From JAYVJH01 sp043777595 (GTDB taxonomy: Bacteria > Bacteroidota > Bacteroidia > Cytophagales > Spirosomataceae): a stretch of 44,745 nt of DNA. Below, piece after piece: positions 26,502 through 34,014 of the stretch; the stretch's first letter is position 1; every line of letters begins with the position of its first letter. Both the position numbers and the translations under genes were made by a program. The stretch lies in assembly GCA_043777595.1 (NCBI GenBank), contig JAYWHT010000054.1, positions 1 through 44,745 of the forward strand, given 5' to 3'. The notes beneath the pieces are model-generated. The model was not told the origin of the DNA and did no database searches. It worked only from the letters and a program-made list of their open reading frames with translations.

Positions 26502-26684
26502 ATGGCAAAGAAAGGCAATCGTATTCAGGTAATATTAGAATGTACCGAACACAAAACATCGGGCGTACCAGGTATGTCTCGTTATATTACGACCAAAAAT
26601 CGTAAAAATACCCCAGGTCGCATGGAAATCAAGAAATTCAACCCTTTCTTGAAAAAAGTTACCGTTCACAAAGAAATTAAATAA
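26502..26684 (+). CDS. rpmG: 50S ribosomal protein L33
   Basis: 60 residues, the full length of L33: MAKKGNRIQVILECTEHKTS, YITTKNRKNTPGRMEIKKF and NPFLKKVTVHKEIK. This is the form lacking zinc-binding cysteines: only one Cys is present where the C+ form has CxxC pairs. In many Bacteroidetes L28 (rpmB) precedes it; here a promoter and the divergent histidine kinase gene lie upstream instead. DUF4295 follows 92 bases later. Confidence 0.96.
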   Translation: MAKKGNRIQVILECTEHKTSGVPGMSRYITTKNRKNTPGRMEIKKFNPFLKKVTVHKEIK

Positions 26685-26702
26685 CAATACCCGTTGGTTT
26701 TT

Positions 26703-26744
26703 GGTCATTAGTCGTTGGTCGTTAGTTTCGCCAATCGTCAATCG
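26703..26744. repeat. Heptad array (GGTCATT / AGTCGTT / GGTCGTT ... CCAATCG / TCAATCG)
   Basis: Six consecutive 7-base blocks between rpmG and DUF4295: GGTCATT, AGTCGTT, GGTCGTT, AGTTTCG, CCAATCG and TCAATCG. The period is kept although the unit changes. Confidence 0.65.
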
Positions 26745-26776
26745 CCACACACTCAATGGCCTAAATAAACAAAACA

Positions 26777-26929
26777 ATGGCTAAGAAAGTAGTTGCAACC
26801 CTCAAGAAAGAAGGTGGAAAAGCGTACACAAAAATAATTAAGGCCGTAAAATCGCCAAAAACAGGTGCTTACACGTTCAAAGAAGAAATCATGCTCGCAG
26901 AAGATGCGATAGCTGCCCTCAAAAACTAA
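26777..26929 (+). CDS. DUF4295 small ribosome-cluster protein
   Basis: 50 residues: MAKKVVATLKKEGGKAYTKI, IKAVKSPKTGAYTFKEEIM and LAEDAIAALKN. This tiny basic protein is characteristic of Bacteroidetes and sits between rpmG and ftsY, as here. Its function is unknown; position and charge suggest ribosome association. A clear hairpin terminator follows it (26952-26985). Confidence 0.92.
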   Translation: MAKKVVATLKKEGGKAYTKIIKAVKSPKTGAYTFKEEIMLAEDAIAALKN

Positions 26930-26951
26930 TTCGCCTCGGAAATAATCTTTC

Positions 26952-26985
26952 AAAAAAGTCCTCTTTATGGGGACTTTTTTGTTGT
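26952..26985 (+). terminator. Rho-independent terminator after DUF4295
   Basis: AAAAAAGTCC pairs with GGACTTTTTT around a 9-base loop, followed by GTTGT. The hairpin lies 22 bases after the DUF4295 stop, ending the rpmG transcript. Confidence 0.8.
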
Positions 26986-26992
26986 ACCTTTG
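26985..26992 (+). promoter_or_regulatory. Possible -7 box of ftsY
   Basis: TACCTTTG matches TAnnTTTG exactly, 34 bases before the ftsY ATG and directly after the terminator hairpin. No TTG sits at the usual distance upstream (TTT does). Confidence 0.45.
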
Positions 26993-27026
26993 TTTCTGGA
27001 AACGCTCAACAAACAACGATTTATTT

Positions 27027-27983
27027 ATGGGACTTTTTGACTTTTTTTCAAAAGAAAAAAAACAATCGCTTGACAAAGGATTAGAAAAAACAAAAGAAAG
27101 TTTTTTTGGTAAACTAAGCCGTGCCGTCGTTGGCAAGTCGGTAGTTGATGAAGAGGTATTGGACGAATTGGAGGAGATTTTAATTAGCTCAGATGTGGGG
27201 GTAGGTACAACTGTCAAAATCATTAAGCGTATCGAAGAGCGTGTTGCCAAAGACAAATATACAGGTACTGGTGAGTTAGACCAGATTTTGAGAGAGGAAG
27301 TTGCGGCATTACTTACCGAGAACCAATCTATTGATGTTAGTAATAGTTTTGAAACGGACAATTTACCCAAGCCTTTTGTGATAATGGTCGTGGGCGTAAA
27401 CGGTGCTGGCAAGACGACAACCATAGGCAAGCTGGCGCAACAGTTTCATAGCAGAGGCAAAAAAGTGGTACTGGGTGCAGGCGATACGTTTAGAGCCGCC
27501 GCAGTAGACCAGCTCAAAACCTGGGGGCAACGTGCCGACGTACTCGTCATAGACCATGGCATGAACACCGACCCCTCGGCAGTGGCCTATGATGCCATCA
27601 AAAAAGGTGTAGAGCTCAATGCCGACGTGGTTATTATTGATACCGCAGGGCGGCTACACACCAAAATAAACTTGATGAACGAACTCACCAAAATCAAGCG
27701 TGTGATGCAAAAAATACTGCCAGAAGCTCCACATGAAGTACTGCTGGTGTTGGACGGAAGTACAGGCCAAAACGCAGTCATTCAGGCACGTGAGTTTACC
27801 AAAGCCACCGAAGTTACGGCATTGGCCATCACAAAACTGGACGGTACAGCCAAAGGCGGTGTCGTAATTGGTATCTCAGATGAGTTCAAGATACCCGTTA
27901 AGTACATTGGCGTTGGCGAAAAAATCGAAGACTTACAAGTTTTTGACCGAGCCGAGTTTGTAGATTCTTTGTTTAAGAAATAG
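27027..27983 (+). CDS. ftsY: Signal recognition particle receptor FtsY
   Basis: SRP-receptor GTPase that docks ribosome-SRP complexes at the membrane. 318 residues from ATG 27027 (MGLFDFFSKEKKQSLDKGLE). The frame is open to an ATG at 26967, but that start would lie inside the terminator hairpin. NG domain: helical N (LDELEEILISSDVGVGTTVK), G1 VVGVNGAGKTTTIGKLA (about 121-137), G2 DTFRAAAVDQL, G3 VIIDTAGRLH, G4 TKLDGTAKGGV, and the closing YIGVGEKIEDLQVFD. The acidic A domain is very short, as usual in Bacteroidetes. Confidence 0.96.
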   Translation: MGLFDFFSKEKKQSLDKGLEKTKESFFGKLSRAVVGKSVVDEEVLDELEEILISSDVGVGTTVKIIKRIEERVAKDKYTGTGELDQILREEVAALLTENQSIDVSNSFETDNLPKPFVIMVVGVNGAGKTTTIGKLAQQFHSRGKKVVLGAGDTFRAAAVDQLKTWGQRADVLVIDHGMNTDPSAVAYDAIKKGVELNADVVIIDTAGRLHTKINLMNELTKIKRVMQKILPEAPHEVLLVLDGSTGQNAVIQAREFTKATEVTALAITKLDGTAKGGVVIGISDEFKIPVKYIGVGEKIEDLQVFDRAEFVDSLFKK

Positions 27984-27995
27984 TCGTTTTTTTAT

Positions 27996-28003
27996 TAGAT
28001 TTG
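27996..28003 (+). promoter_or_regulatory. Possible -7 box upstream of the membrane protein gene
   Basis: TAGATTTG matches TAnnTTTG exactly, 45 bases before the ATG at 28049. The expected TTG upstream is displaced by a few bases. Confidence 0.4.
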
Positions 28004-28048
28004 CAACCGAATTATTTATTTCACATTTTCAATTATTCATTAAAGTAA

Positions 28049-28612
28049 ATGGCCAAAGTACAAAGCAACCGACACCAGCCTGTTTATCAGATGCCTACTT
28101 CGGCACTTTCGGTAAAAACCAAACGGTTTTCGTTAGACAAAAAAGAATACGTCAAGATAGCCATGCGCCAACAATGGGACGCACAAAAAATGTGGGTCTT
28201 ATTGCCGTTGGGCTTATTGTTAATCAATGCAGTACTCAATCTGACGGGTGTTTATCCCAACTACTGGATATACATCATGGTAGTTTTGGGTGCTGGGCTC
28301 TACGTTGGTTTTTGGTGGGTGCAGTTTACAGGTATAACGCAGTTGGAGCAATACAAGCAACTCTTTGAAAAATATATCTACGAAATAGACAGCCGCCAAA
28401 TTATGGTAAAGGTCAATGCCAAAGAGGGCGGCATGATGCAATGGGATATGATTACGAGTGCATCTAAGCGCGTTGATTCATACTTACTTACGATGTCGAG
28501 AGGGCAGTTTTTGTTGTTTCCTTTTACAGTCTTTAATTCAGAAAGCGATATGCGATTGCTGGAAAGAATCTTAAAACAAAAGAACTTATTGACCGACGAA
28601 AAAGTAAAATAA
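28049..28612 (+). CDS. Hypothetical two-helix membrane protein (YcxB-like layout)
   Basis: 187 residues. Two adjacent membrane helices (WVLLPLGLLLINAVLNLTGV and YIMVVLGAGLYVGFWWVQF, about 49-92) are followed by a cytoplasmic beta-rich part (YEIDSRQIMVKVNAKEGGMM, then WDMITSASKRVDSYLLTMSR, then FLLFPFTVFNSESDMRLLER). This resembles the YcxB/bPH-like pattern of a helix pair plus a PH-like domain, but I cannot confirm the family. A perfect 20-base-pair hairpin follows its stop. Confidence 0.7.
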   Translation: MAKVQSNRHQPVYQMPTSALSVKTKRFSLDKKEYVKIAMRQQWDAQKMWVLLPLGLLLINAVLNLTGVYPNYWIYIMVVLGAGLYVGFWWVQFTGITQLEQYKQLFEKYIYEIDSRQIMVKVNAKEGGMMQWDMITSASKRVDSYLLTMSRGQFLLFPFTVFNSESDMRLLERILKQKNLLTDEKVK

Positions 28613-28621
28613 AAGTATGAC

Positions 28622-28664
28622 ATCACACGGAAGCCTTCGCTCTGAGCGAAGGCTTCCGTGTGAT
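28622..28664. repeat. Perfect 20-bp inverted repeat between genes
   Basis: ATCACACGGAAGCCTTCGCT (28622-28641) and its exact reverse complement (28645-28664) flank a 3-base loop CTG. It starts 10 bases after a stop codon and ends 26 bases before dprA. It has no T run on the + strand. A bidirectional terminator or short palindromic repeat is possible. Confidence 0.85.
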
Positions 28665-28689
28665 AAAGCTAACGACCAATACCCAACCT

Positions 28690-29793
28690 ATGTCCAGTAA
28701 ACTCCACGAACTTGGCTTACATCTTACCTCAGGGTTGGGCAGCGTGCTGATTAGGCAGTTGGTAGCGCACTTTGGCTCTGCCCAAAAAGTCTATGAAAGC
28801 AATCTCAAAAACTTATTGCGAGTGCCTGGCATTGGACAAAATGTGGCTCGGCAAATTTTGGATAAATCGGGCTTGCAAGCAGCAGAAATAGAACTCAGAA
28901 ACGTTGAAAAGCATAAGTCTGAGGTTATTTTTTATACTGACCCCAGCTACCCCAAACGACTCAAATCGCTGTACGATGCCCCTGCCCTACTCTACTCAAA
29001 AGGTAATTTAGATTTTAACTTAGGTAGTTTTGTGGGTATTGTTGGCACTCGCAAAGCAACCGACTATGGCCGAGCCGTTACCGAAGAAATTGTGCAGGGA
29101 TTGGTCAATAAAGATATAACCGTAATGAGTGGCCTCGCTTATGGTATTGATATCATTGCTCACCGAGCCTGTCTCAAAGCCAACGTACCGACTGTGGGAG
29201 TGATGGCCACTGGTTTAGATAACATTTATCCCAGCACGCATCTCAAAACATCGCAAGAAATTCAGGAAACAGGAGGGATATTGACCGAAAATAGATTTGG
29301 CACTAAACCCGATGCCGTGCGTTTTCCGGCCCGTAACCGCATCATTGCTGGTATGTCCGATGTTGTGATTATTGTCGAAGCTGCCCAGAAAGGTGGTGCG
29401 CTCATTACGGCAGAGTTTGCCAATAACTACAACAGAGACGTGTTTGCAGTGCCTGGTAACCTGCACAACTCGTATTCGATTGGTTGCAATAAACTGATTC
29501 AAGAAAACAAGGCACAGATTTTTACAGGAATCGAAAACCTCCTCGAAGCCATGCGCTGGCTACCAACCACACCCTCAGACCAAAAAATGGTGGACTCTGC
29601 CGCCGCTGCCCTAAGTTTTACACAAGAAGAAAGCCAAGTAATAGCTCTACTCAAACAACATGGCGAAACGCACATCGATGATTTGAGTTGGCACAGTAAA
29701 ATTCATCATAGCAAACTCGCTACACTGTTGCTCAACTTAGAGTTTCAGGGCTTCTTGCGCTCGTTACCGGGCAAGAGGTATGTGTTGTGTTGA
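28690..29793 (+). CDS. dprA: DNA-processing protein DprA
   Basis: Loads RecA on incoming single strands during transformation. 367 residues from the ATG at 28690. The open frame reaches a GTG at 28660, which lies inside the hairpin and is unlikely. Features: an N-terminal HhH/SAM-like part (LRVPGIGQNVARQILDK), then the Rossmann fold with FVGIVGTRKATDYGRAV, VMSGLAYGIDIIAHRACLKA, GVMATGLDNIYPSTH, FPARNRIIAGMSDVVIIVEA and SGALIT-like GGALITAEFANNYNRDVFAV, and a C-terminal winged helix (VIALLKQHGETHIDDLSW). Confidence 0.95.
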   Translation: MSSKLHELGLHLTSGLGSVLIRQLVAHFGSAQKVYESNLKNLLRVPGIGQNVARQILDKSGLQAAEIELRNVEKHKSEVIFYTDPSYPKRLKSLYDAPALLYSKGNLDFNLGSFVGIVGTRKATDYGRAVTEEIVQGLVNKDITVMSGLAYGIDIIAHRACLKANVPTVGVMATGLDNIYPSTHLKTSQEIQETGGILTENRFGTKPDAVRFPARNRIIAGMSDVVIIVEAAQKGGALITAEFANNYNRDVFAVPGNLHNSYSIGCNKLIQENKAQIFTGIENLLEAMRWLPTTPSDQKMVDSAAAALSFTQEESQVIALLKQHGETHIDDLSWHSKIHHSKLATLLLNLEFQGFLRSLPGKRYVLC

Positions 29794-29813
29794 GGATTGT
29801 AGCCTATTGTCTT

Positions 29814-30419
29814 TTATGTTTTTTGCTCAACTATTTTTTGTAATGTTCCTAATATCAAATCTTCGTTACCTTCGAGTGTGATATCTTTGGGTGTGATAGA
29901 AACTGTCAAATTTTTGAGCCTCAAAAAATGCCAACGGTCGCCAGTAGTAACACAGCCCCAAATCGTATCAATATCTTTTTTGTGTTTTTCGTTAAATATT
30001 TTTGCGCCCATCATCTGAGCTACACATTGGCCAAATGACTCGCCCAAGTCGTTTTTTTTTGCTTCAACAATAGTAAAAATAGGTGCATCAACAAATAACT
30101 GATTGCCGTTCAACGACAACATAAAATCACATTCACCGTTGAGGCCTCTTTTTTTATCAACATCTAATATTTCACCCGAAAAAACAGAAATTTGATTATT
30201 ATTTATTTGCCTTAATTCAACTAAAAACGGGGATACAAGTAACTCTGAACGGGCTTTTTCGCTACCATTAGGCAAAGCAATGGCACAGCCACGGTACAAT
30301 GATTCTTTTAAAAAAGCACTTATTTCGATACGTGCTACGTCATCAAAAATCACATCTCTATCAATTTTCAAATCACACAATTCGATGATTTGGGGTAAAG
30401 TAAATTTGCTGTATGCCAT
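29814..30419 (-). CDS. Hypothetical protein with PD-(D/E)XK-like core
   Basis: 201 residues from the ATG at 30419; ten more codons are open upstream. The central region reads GLNGECDFMLSLNG (Asp), then FTIVEAKKNDLGESFGQC (Glu-x-Lys), then VAQMMGAKIFNEK and TIWGCVTTGDRWHFLRL. The D...ExK spacing with following helix fits a restriction-type nuclease core; SEKARSELLVSPFLVELR is shared with a family that I remember as common in cyanobacteria and Bacteroidetes. It is convergent with dprA and divergent from the ATPase/HNH pair. Function unknown; a defence role is inferred from context only. Confidence 0.7.
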   Translation of the reverse strand: MAYSKFTLPQIIELCDLKIDRDVIFDDVARIEISAFLKESLYRGCAIALPNGSEKARSELLVSPFLVELRQINNNQISVFSGEILDVDKKRGLNGECDFMLSLNGNQLFVDAPIFTIVEAKKNDLGESFGQCVAQMMGAKIFNEKHKKDIDTIWGCVTTGDRWHFLRLKNLTVSITPKDITLEGNEDLILGTLQKIVEQKT

Positions 30420-30554
30420 TTTGGGTAGTTCATTAAAATTTAAAAACAAGTACTAAGCTGTTATTTAATATCAAATATAAACAATATTGCCCCAAAAATA
30501 GGTTTTGAGGAAGTCTTATCTATAAATTTATTCGTCCGAAAGCATAGTTTTTAC

Positions 30555-30562
30555 TACTTTTG
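30555..30562 (+). promoter_or_regulatory. Possible -7 box of the ATPase/HNH operon
   Basis: TACTTTTG matches TAnnTTTG exactly, 41 bases before the ATPase ATG. TTC rather than TTG occurs about 20 bases upstream (30531-30533). Confidence 0.45.
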
Positions 30563-30603
30563 ATGAAAAATAGAAAAGTTTATGAATACCCTCGTTTTTT
30601 GTT

Positions 30604-31935
30604 ATGAATAAACCAACGATACCTCTTTCTAAATTCTTAAAACCAACCGACACATCATACCTTGTTTCGTTGGAGATTGAGAATGTGAAATGTTTTAAGG
30701 AAAAACAAACCTTACGATTTGCCAACGACCAAAACCGTCCCTATCGTTGGACTGTTCTTTTGGGAGATAACGGAACTGGTAAAACTACGGTGTTGAGGAG
30801 TATTTTTAAAACAATAGAAAAGCGATACTTTTATAGAAGTGTACCTTCAAATTTAGGATTACTTGTAGATGTAAGTTTTGATGATAAATCCTTAATTACT
30901 ACCAAAACAAATTTCAATAATAATATAGAATCTGTTAGTTTCTCTTTTGACCCAAATAACGGCTTCGGATTATATGCTACCCCAGATAAAACTATACAAT
31001 CAGAAGTGGCATATCAAGGAAATATAGTATTTGGTTACGGAGCAAGTCGAAAAAATGATTGGCTTTTTACACCTCTGGCTTTGGGTGAACTTAATAATAC
31101 CGAAGAATATATAGCCGAAGGCATCAAAAATGAACTTACCTCTACACTTACTAACATCTTTGCAAAGCTCAAAAATTTAGAATCATATTTATTGAATTTA
31201 GACTACATACGGAAAACAGACCGAACTAAAAAATCTAATATTGAGTTTGAGACAATAATACAAATACTGAAATCTGTGTTACCCGATGTAGCAGGTATCA
31301 GAATACGCAGAGCAGATAAAAATCATTTTTTAGAGGTTGAAATGCCATATGGCTGGATAAATTTTCGTAGTTTGAGCCTCGGCTACCAAACGGTAGCAGC
31401 TTGGATTGGAGACTTGGCTATCAGACTATTTGAGGCATATCCCAACCACAAAAATCCACTGGCGCAGCCTGCGGTGGTGATGGTCGATGAAATAGACTTG
31501 CACCTACACCCTCAATGGCAGCTAAAAATCATGGACTATTTGTGTGAACGGTTCCCAAAAACACAGTTTATTGTTACGGCCCATAGCCCGCTCATTGTGC
31601 AGTCGGCCTCAGATGCCAATGTCATTATGCTCGAACGCAGAGGCAATCAAGTGGTTGCTAACACAAATACGGTATCGATTAAAGGCTGGCGCATTGACCA
31701 GATTTTGGGAAGTGATTTGTTTGGGTCGTTAGATGCGAGAAGTGCCAACGTGCAAGAAAAGATTAGACGTCGTAAAGAACTGACATTAAAAACTCGGCTC
31801 ACGGCACAAGAAAAAAAGGAATTGGCACAGTTAGACAACGAAGTAGAAGCATTGCCCACGGCAGAGTCGCCAGAAATGATACAGGCCATGGAGTTTATCA
31901 GACAGGCCGCTCATAACCTTAATACCAAAAAATGA
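30604..31935 (+). CDS. ptuA: SMC/ABC-type AAA ATPase, Septu PtuA-like
   Basis: 443 residues, one complete ABC-type ATPase: LEIENVKCFKEKQTLRF opening, Walker A LLGDNGTGKTTVL (about 52-64), a helical insertion, signature region FRSLSLGYQTVAAW (about 254-267), Walker B VVMVDEIDLHLHP (about 290-302), H-loop FIVTAHSPLIV. The tail (IRRRKELTLKTRLTAQEKKE to the end) is a charged helix. Its stop overlaps the start of an HNH nuclease gene by 4 bases (ATGA). ATPase plus HNH in this order is the Septu (PtuAB) defence arrangement, where the ATPase holds and controls the nuclease. Other overcoming-lysogenization-type ATPases are alternatives, but the HNH partner favours PtuA. Confidence 0.85.
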   Translation: MNKPTIPLSKFLKPTDTSYLVSLEIENVKCFKEKQTLRFANDQNRPYRWTVLLGDNGTGKTTVLRSIFKTIEKRYFYRSVPSNLGLLVDVSFDDKSLITTKTNFNNNIESVSFSFDPNNGFGLYATPDKTIQSEVAYQGNIVFGYGASRKNDWLFTPLALGELNNTEEYIAEGIKNELTSTLTNIFAKLKNLESYLLNLDYIRKTDRTKKSNIEFETIIQILKSVLPDVAGIRIRRADKNHFLEVEMPYGWINFRSLSLGYQTVAAWIGDLAIRLFEAYPNHKNPLAQPAVVMVDEIDLHLHPQWQLKIMDYLCERFPKTQFIVTAHSPLIVQSASDANVIMLERRGNQVVANTNTVSIKGWRIDQILGSDLFGSLDARSANVQEKIRRRKELTLKTRLTAQEKKELAQLDNEVEALPTAESPEMIQAMEFIRQAAHNLNTKK

Positions 31936-32696
31936 TAGTCATTCAAAAAGGTGCCACACCTCAAATATTACGAAAAAAAGGTAAAGAATTGACCGAAAAA
32001 TTAAAAGCTGATTTTGACAACGGAAGTAGAAAATTTGAGTTTGATACTGCGGTTTATGGCTGCAAAGAGGTTAAGTCAGCATTGTTGGGTAAGGCAATCC
32101 AAAACGATAAATGTTGTTTTTGTGAGTCTAATATCACGACCACAGGTTACGGCGATGTTGAGCATTTTAGGCCCAAAGGTGGCTGGAAACAAAAAGAAGG
32201 GGACAAATTAAGCGAAACAGGATACTATTGGTTGGCTTACGACTGGGACAATCTGTTTTGTAGTTGTCAGATTTGTAACCAACAATTCAAAAAAAACTAT
32301 TTTCCCCTCGAAAACCATACCGAAAGAGCTACAAATCATGGTGTTGATATTATGCTCGAAAAGCCATTACTCGTTCACCCCTCGAACGACACCCCCACCG
32401 AGCATCTATATTTTGTCAAAGAGTTTGTGAAATCTAAAACAGACAAAGGCACAGAAACTATCAAGCGCACAGGAATAGACAGAGAAACATTGGACGATAG
32501 AAGACAAGAAAAATATTTGTTCGTGAAGGGGCAATTAGATTTACTTTCTTTGTTAGATGCTGGCAAAATTCAAGAGCCAAAAGCGCAAGATGTAATTCTG
32601 AACTTACAAAAACTAATAACGCCTCAACAATCATATTTCGCTATGATGCGAGATAATTTTAAACAAGATTTGGCCCAATTTGGCATTTTGATATAA
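31932..32696 (+). CDS. ptuB: HNH nuclease, Septu PtuB-like (TIGR02646-like)
   Basis: 254 residues. The HNH/treble-clef core shows NDKCCFCESNI (Cys62, Cys64), GDVEHFRPKGGWK (catalytic His78), YYWLAYDWDNLFCSCQICNQ (Asn107; Cys112, Cys115), and QFKKNYFPLE. This is the TIGR02646-type pattern found in PtuB and in retron-associated HNH proteins. The C-terminal half (about 150-254) is helical. It is translationally coupled to the ATPase and ends 1 base before rimO, so its transcript probably continues into the housekeeping gene. Confidence 0.87.
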   Translation: MIVIQKGATPQILRKKGKELTEKLKADFDNGSRKFEFDTAVYGCKEVKSALLGKAIQNDKCCFCESNITTTGYGDVEHFRPKGGWKQKEGDKLSETGYYWLAYDWDNLFCSCQICNQQFKKNYFPLENHTERATNHGVDIMLEKPLLVHPSNDTPTEHLYFVKEFVKSKTDKGTETIKRTGIDRETLDDRRQEKYLFVKGQLDLLSLLDAGKIQEPKAQDVILNLQKLITPQQSYFAMMRDNFKQDLAQFGILI

Positions 32697-32697
32697 T

Positions 32698-34014
32698 ATG
32701 AAAACAAAAGGAACACGTACCAACAAAGTCAATATAGTTACGCTTGGTTGTAGCAAAAATATTGTAGATTCTGAAAATATTTATACCCAACTCAAAGGTA
32801 ATGGCTACAAAGTAACGCACGAATCTAAAAAAGATGATGCCCAAATTGTGATTATTAACACATGCGGGTTCATTGACAATGCCAAAGAGGAGTCTATCAA
32901 TACCATTTTGAGATATGCCGATGCCAAAGAAGCAGGTATTGTCGATAAGGTATATGTTACGGGCTGTTTGTCGCATCGGTACAAAGACGAGTTGTCGCTC
33001 GAAATACCGACGATTGATGCGTGGTTTGGTACAAACGAACTGCCCCGATTGCTCAAAACCCTCAAAGCCGACTACAAACAAGAACTCGTTGGCGAGCGGC
33101 TACTCACAACCCCCGCACACTATGCCTATCTGAAAATTGCTGATGGTTGCGATCGCCCTTGTAGTTTTTGTGCTATTCCGCTCATGCGTGGTGGCCATGT
33201 GTCTCGGCCTATTGATGAGTTATTGATTGAGGCTAAATCACTGGCAAGGCGTGGTACAAAAGAACTAATTTTGATTGCCCAAGATTTGACATATTATGGT
33301 TTAGATTTGAATAAAAAACGAGATTTGGCCAACTTACTCAATCGACTTGCCGACGTTGAGGGCATTGACTGGATACGACTACAATATGCTTACCCATCTG
33401 GTTTTCCGTTGGACGTGCTGGACGTAATGCGTGAGCGGTCTAATATTTGTAACTATCTTGATATGCCGCTTCAAAGCGGTAGTACCGAAATACTCAAAAC
33501 GATGCGTAGGGGCATTACCCGTGAAAAAACCGAAGATTTAATAAAAACCATCAGAGATACCGTTCCAAATATTGCCATCAGGACGACCCTCATAGCTGGC
33601 CACCCCAACGAAACCGAAGCAATGTTTGAAGAAACATTAGAATTTGTAGAACGAATGAGATTTGACCGCTTGGGGGTTTTTACTTACTCGCACGAAGACC
33701 AAACGCACTCACACACCCTGCCCGACAACGTACCCGAAGAAATCAAACAACAACGTGCCGACGACTTGATGGCCGTACAGCAAGATATTTCGGCAGAGTT
33801 GAATGCCAAAAAAATAGGAAATACTTACAAGGTGCTTTTTGACAGAAAAGAAGCGGGTTATTTTGTAGGCCGTACCGAGTTTGACTCGCCAGAGGTGGAC
33901 AATGAAGTATTAGTTTCGGCTGACCAATATGTAAGAATGGGTGATTTTGCAGAAGTGCAAATCACCCATTCAGAAGAATTTGATTTGTATGGCAATGTAG
34001 TACTTACAGCTTAA
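32698..34014 (+). CDS. rimO: Ribosomal protein S12 methylthiotransferase RimO
   Basis: Radical-SAM enzyme that methylthiolates an aspartate of ribosomal protein S12. 438 residues: the N-terminal cluster domain with Cys18 (TLGCSKN), Cys56 (INTCGFID) and Cys90 (VTGCLSHRY); the radical-SAM cluster GCDRPCSFCAIPLMRGG (Cys151, 155, 158); DMPLQSGSTEILKTMRRG; and the C-terminal TRAM domain ending GDFAEVQITHSEEFDLYG. It starts 1 base after the HNH gene. Its 3' end contains a strong hairpin (33936-33970) and overlaps the end of the convergent secreted-protein gene by 11 bases. Confidence 0.96.
   Translation: MKTKGTRTNKVNIVTLGCSKNIVDSENIYTQLKGNGYKVTHESKKDDAQIVIINTCGFIDNAKEESINTILRYADAKEAGIVDKVYVTGCLSHRYKDELSLEIPTIDAWFGTNELPRLLKTLKADYKQELVGERLLTTPAHYAYLKIADGCDRPCSFCAIPLMRGGHVSRPIDELLIEAKSLARRGTKELILIAQDLTYYGLDLNKKRDLANLLNRLADVEGIDWIRLQYAYPSGFPLDVLDVMRERSNICNYLDMPLQSGSTEILKTMRRGITREKTEDLIKTIRDTVPNIAIRTTLIAGHPNETEAMFEETLEFVERMRFDRLGVFTYSHEDQTHSHTLPDNVPEEIKQQRADDLMAVQQDISAELNAKKIGNTYKVLFDRKEAGYFVGRTEFDSPEVDNEVLVSADQYVRMGDFAEVQITHSEEFDLYGNVVLTA
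33936..33970. repeat. Strong hairpin inside the 3' end of rimO
   Basis: AATGGGTGATTTTGCA and TGCAAATCACCCATT pair over 15 bases with one bulged T and a loop of four bases (GAAG). It encodes the conserved TRAM-domain segment GDFAEVQITH, about 44 bases before the stop. Confidence 0.7.

Noticed and set aside
26753..27430. 225-codon reverse-strand frame
   Set aside because: Antisense to DUF4295 and ftsY, both of which are certain; low-complexity Ser-rich peptide.
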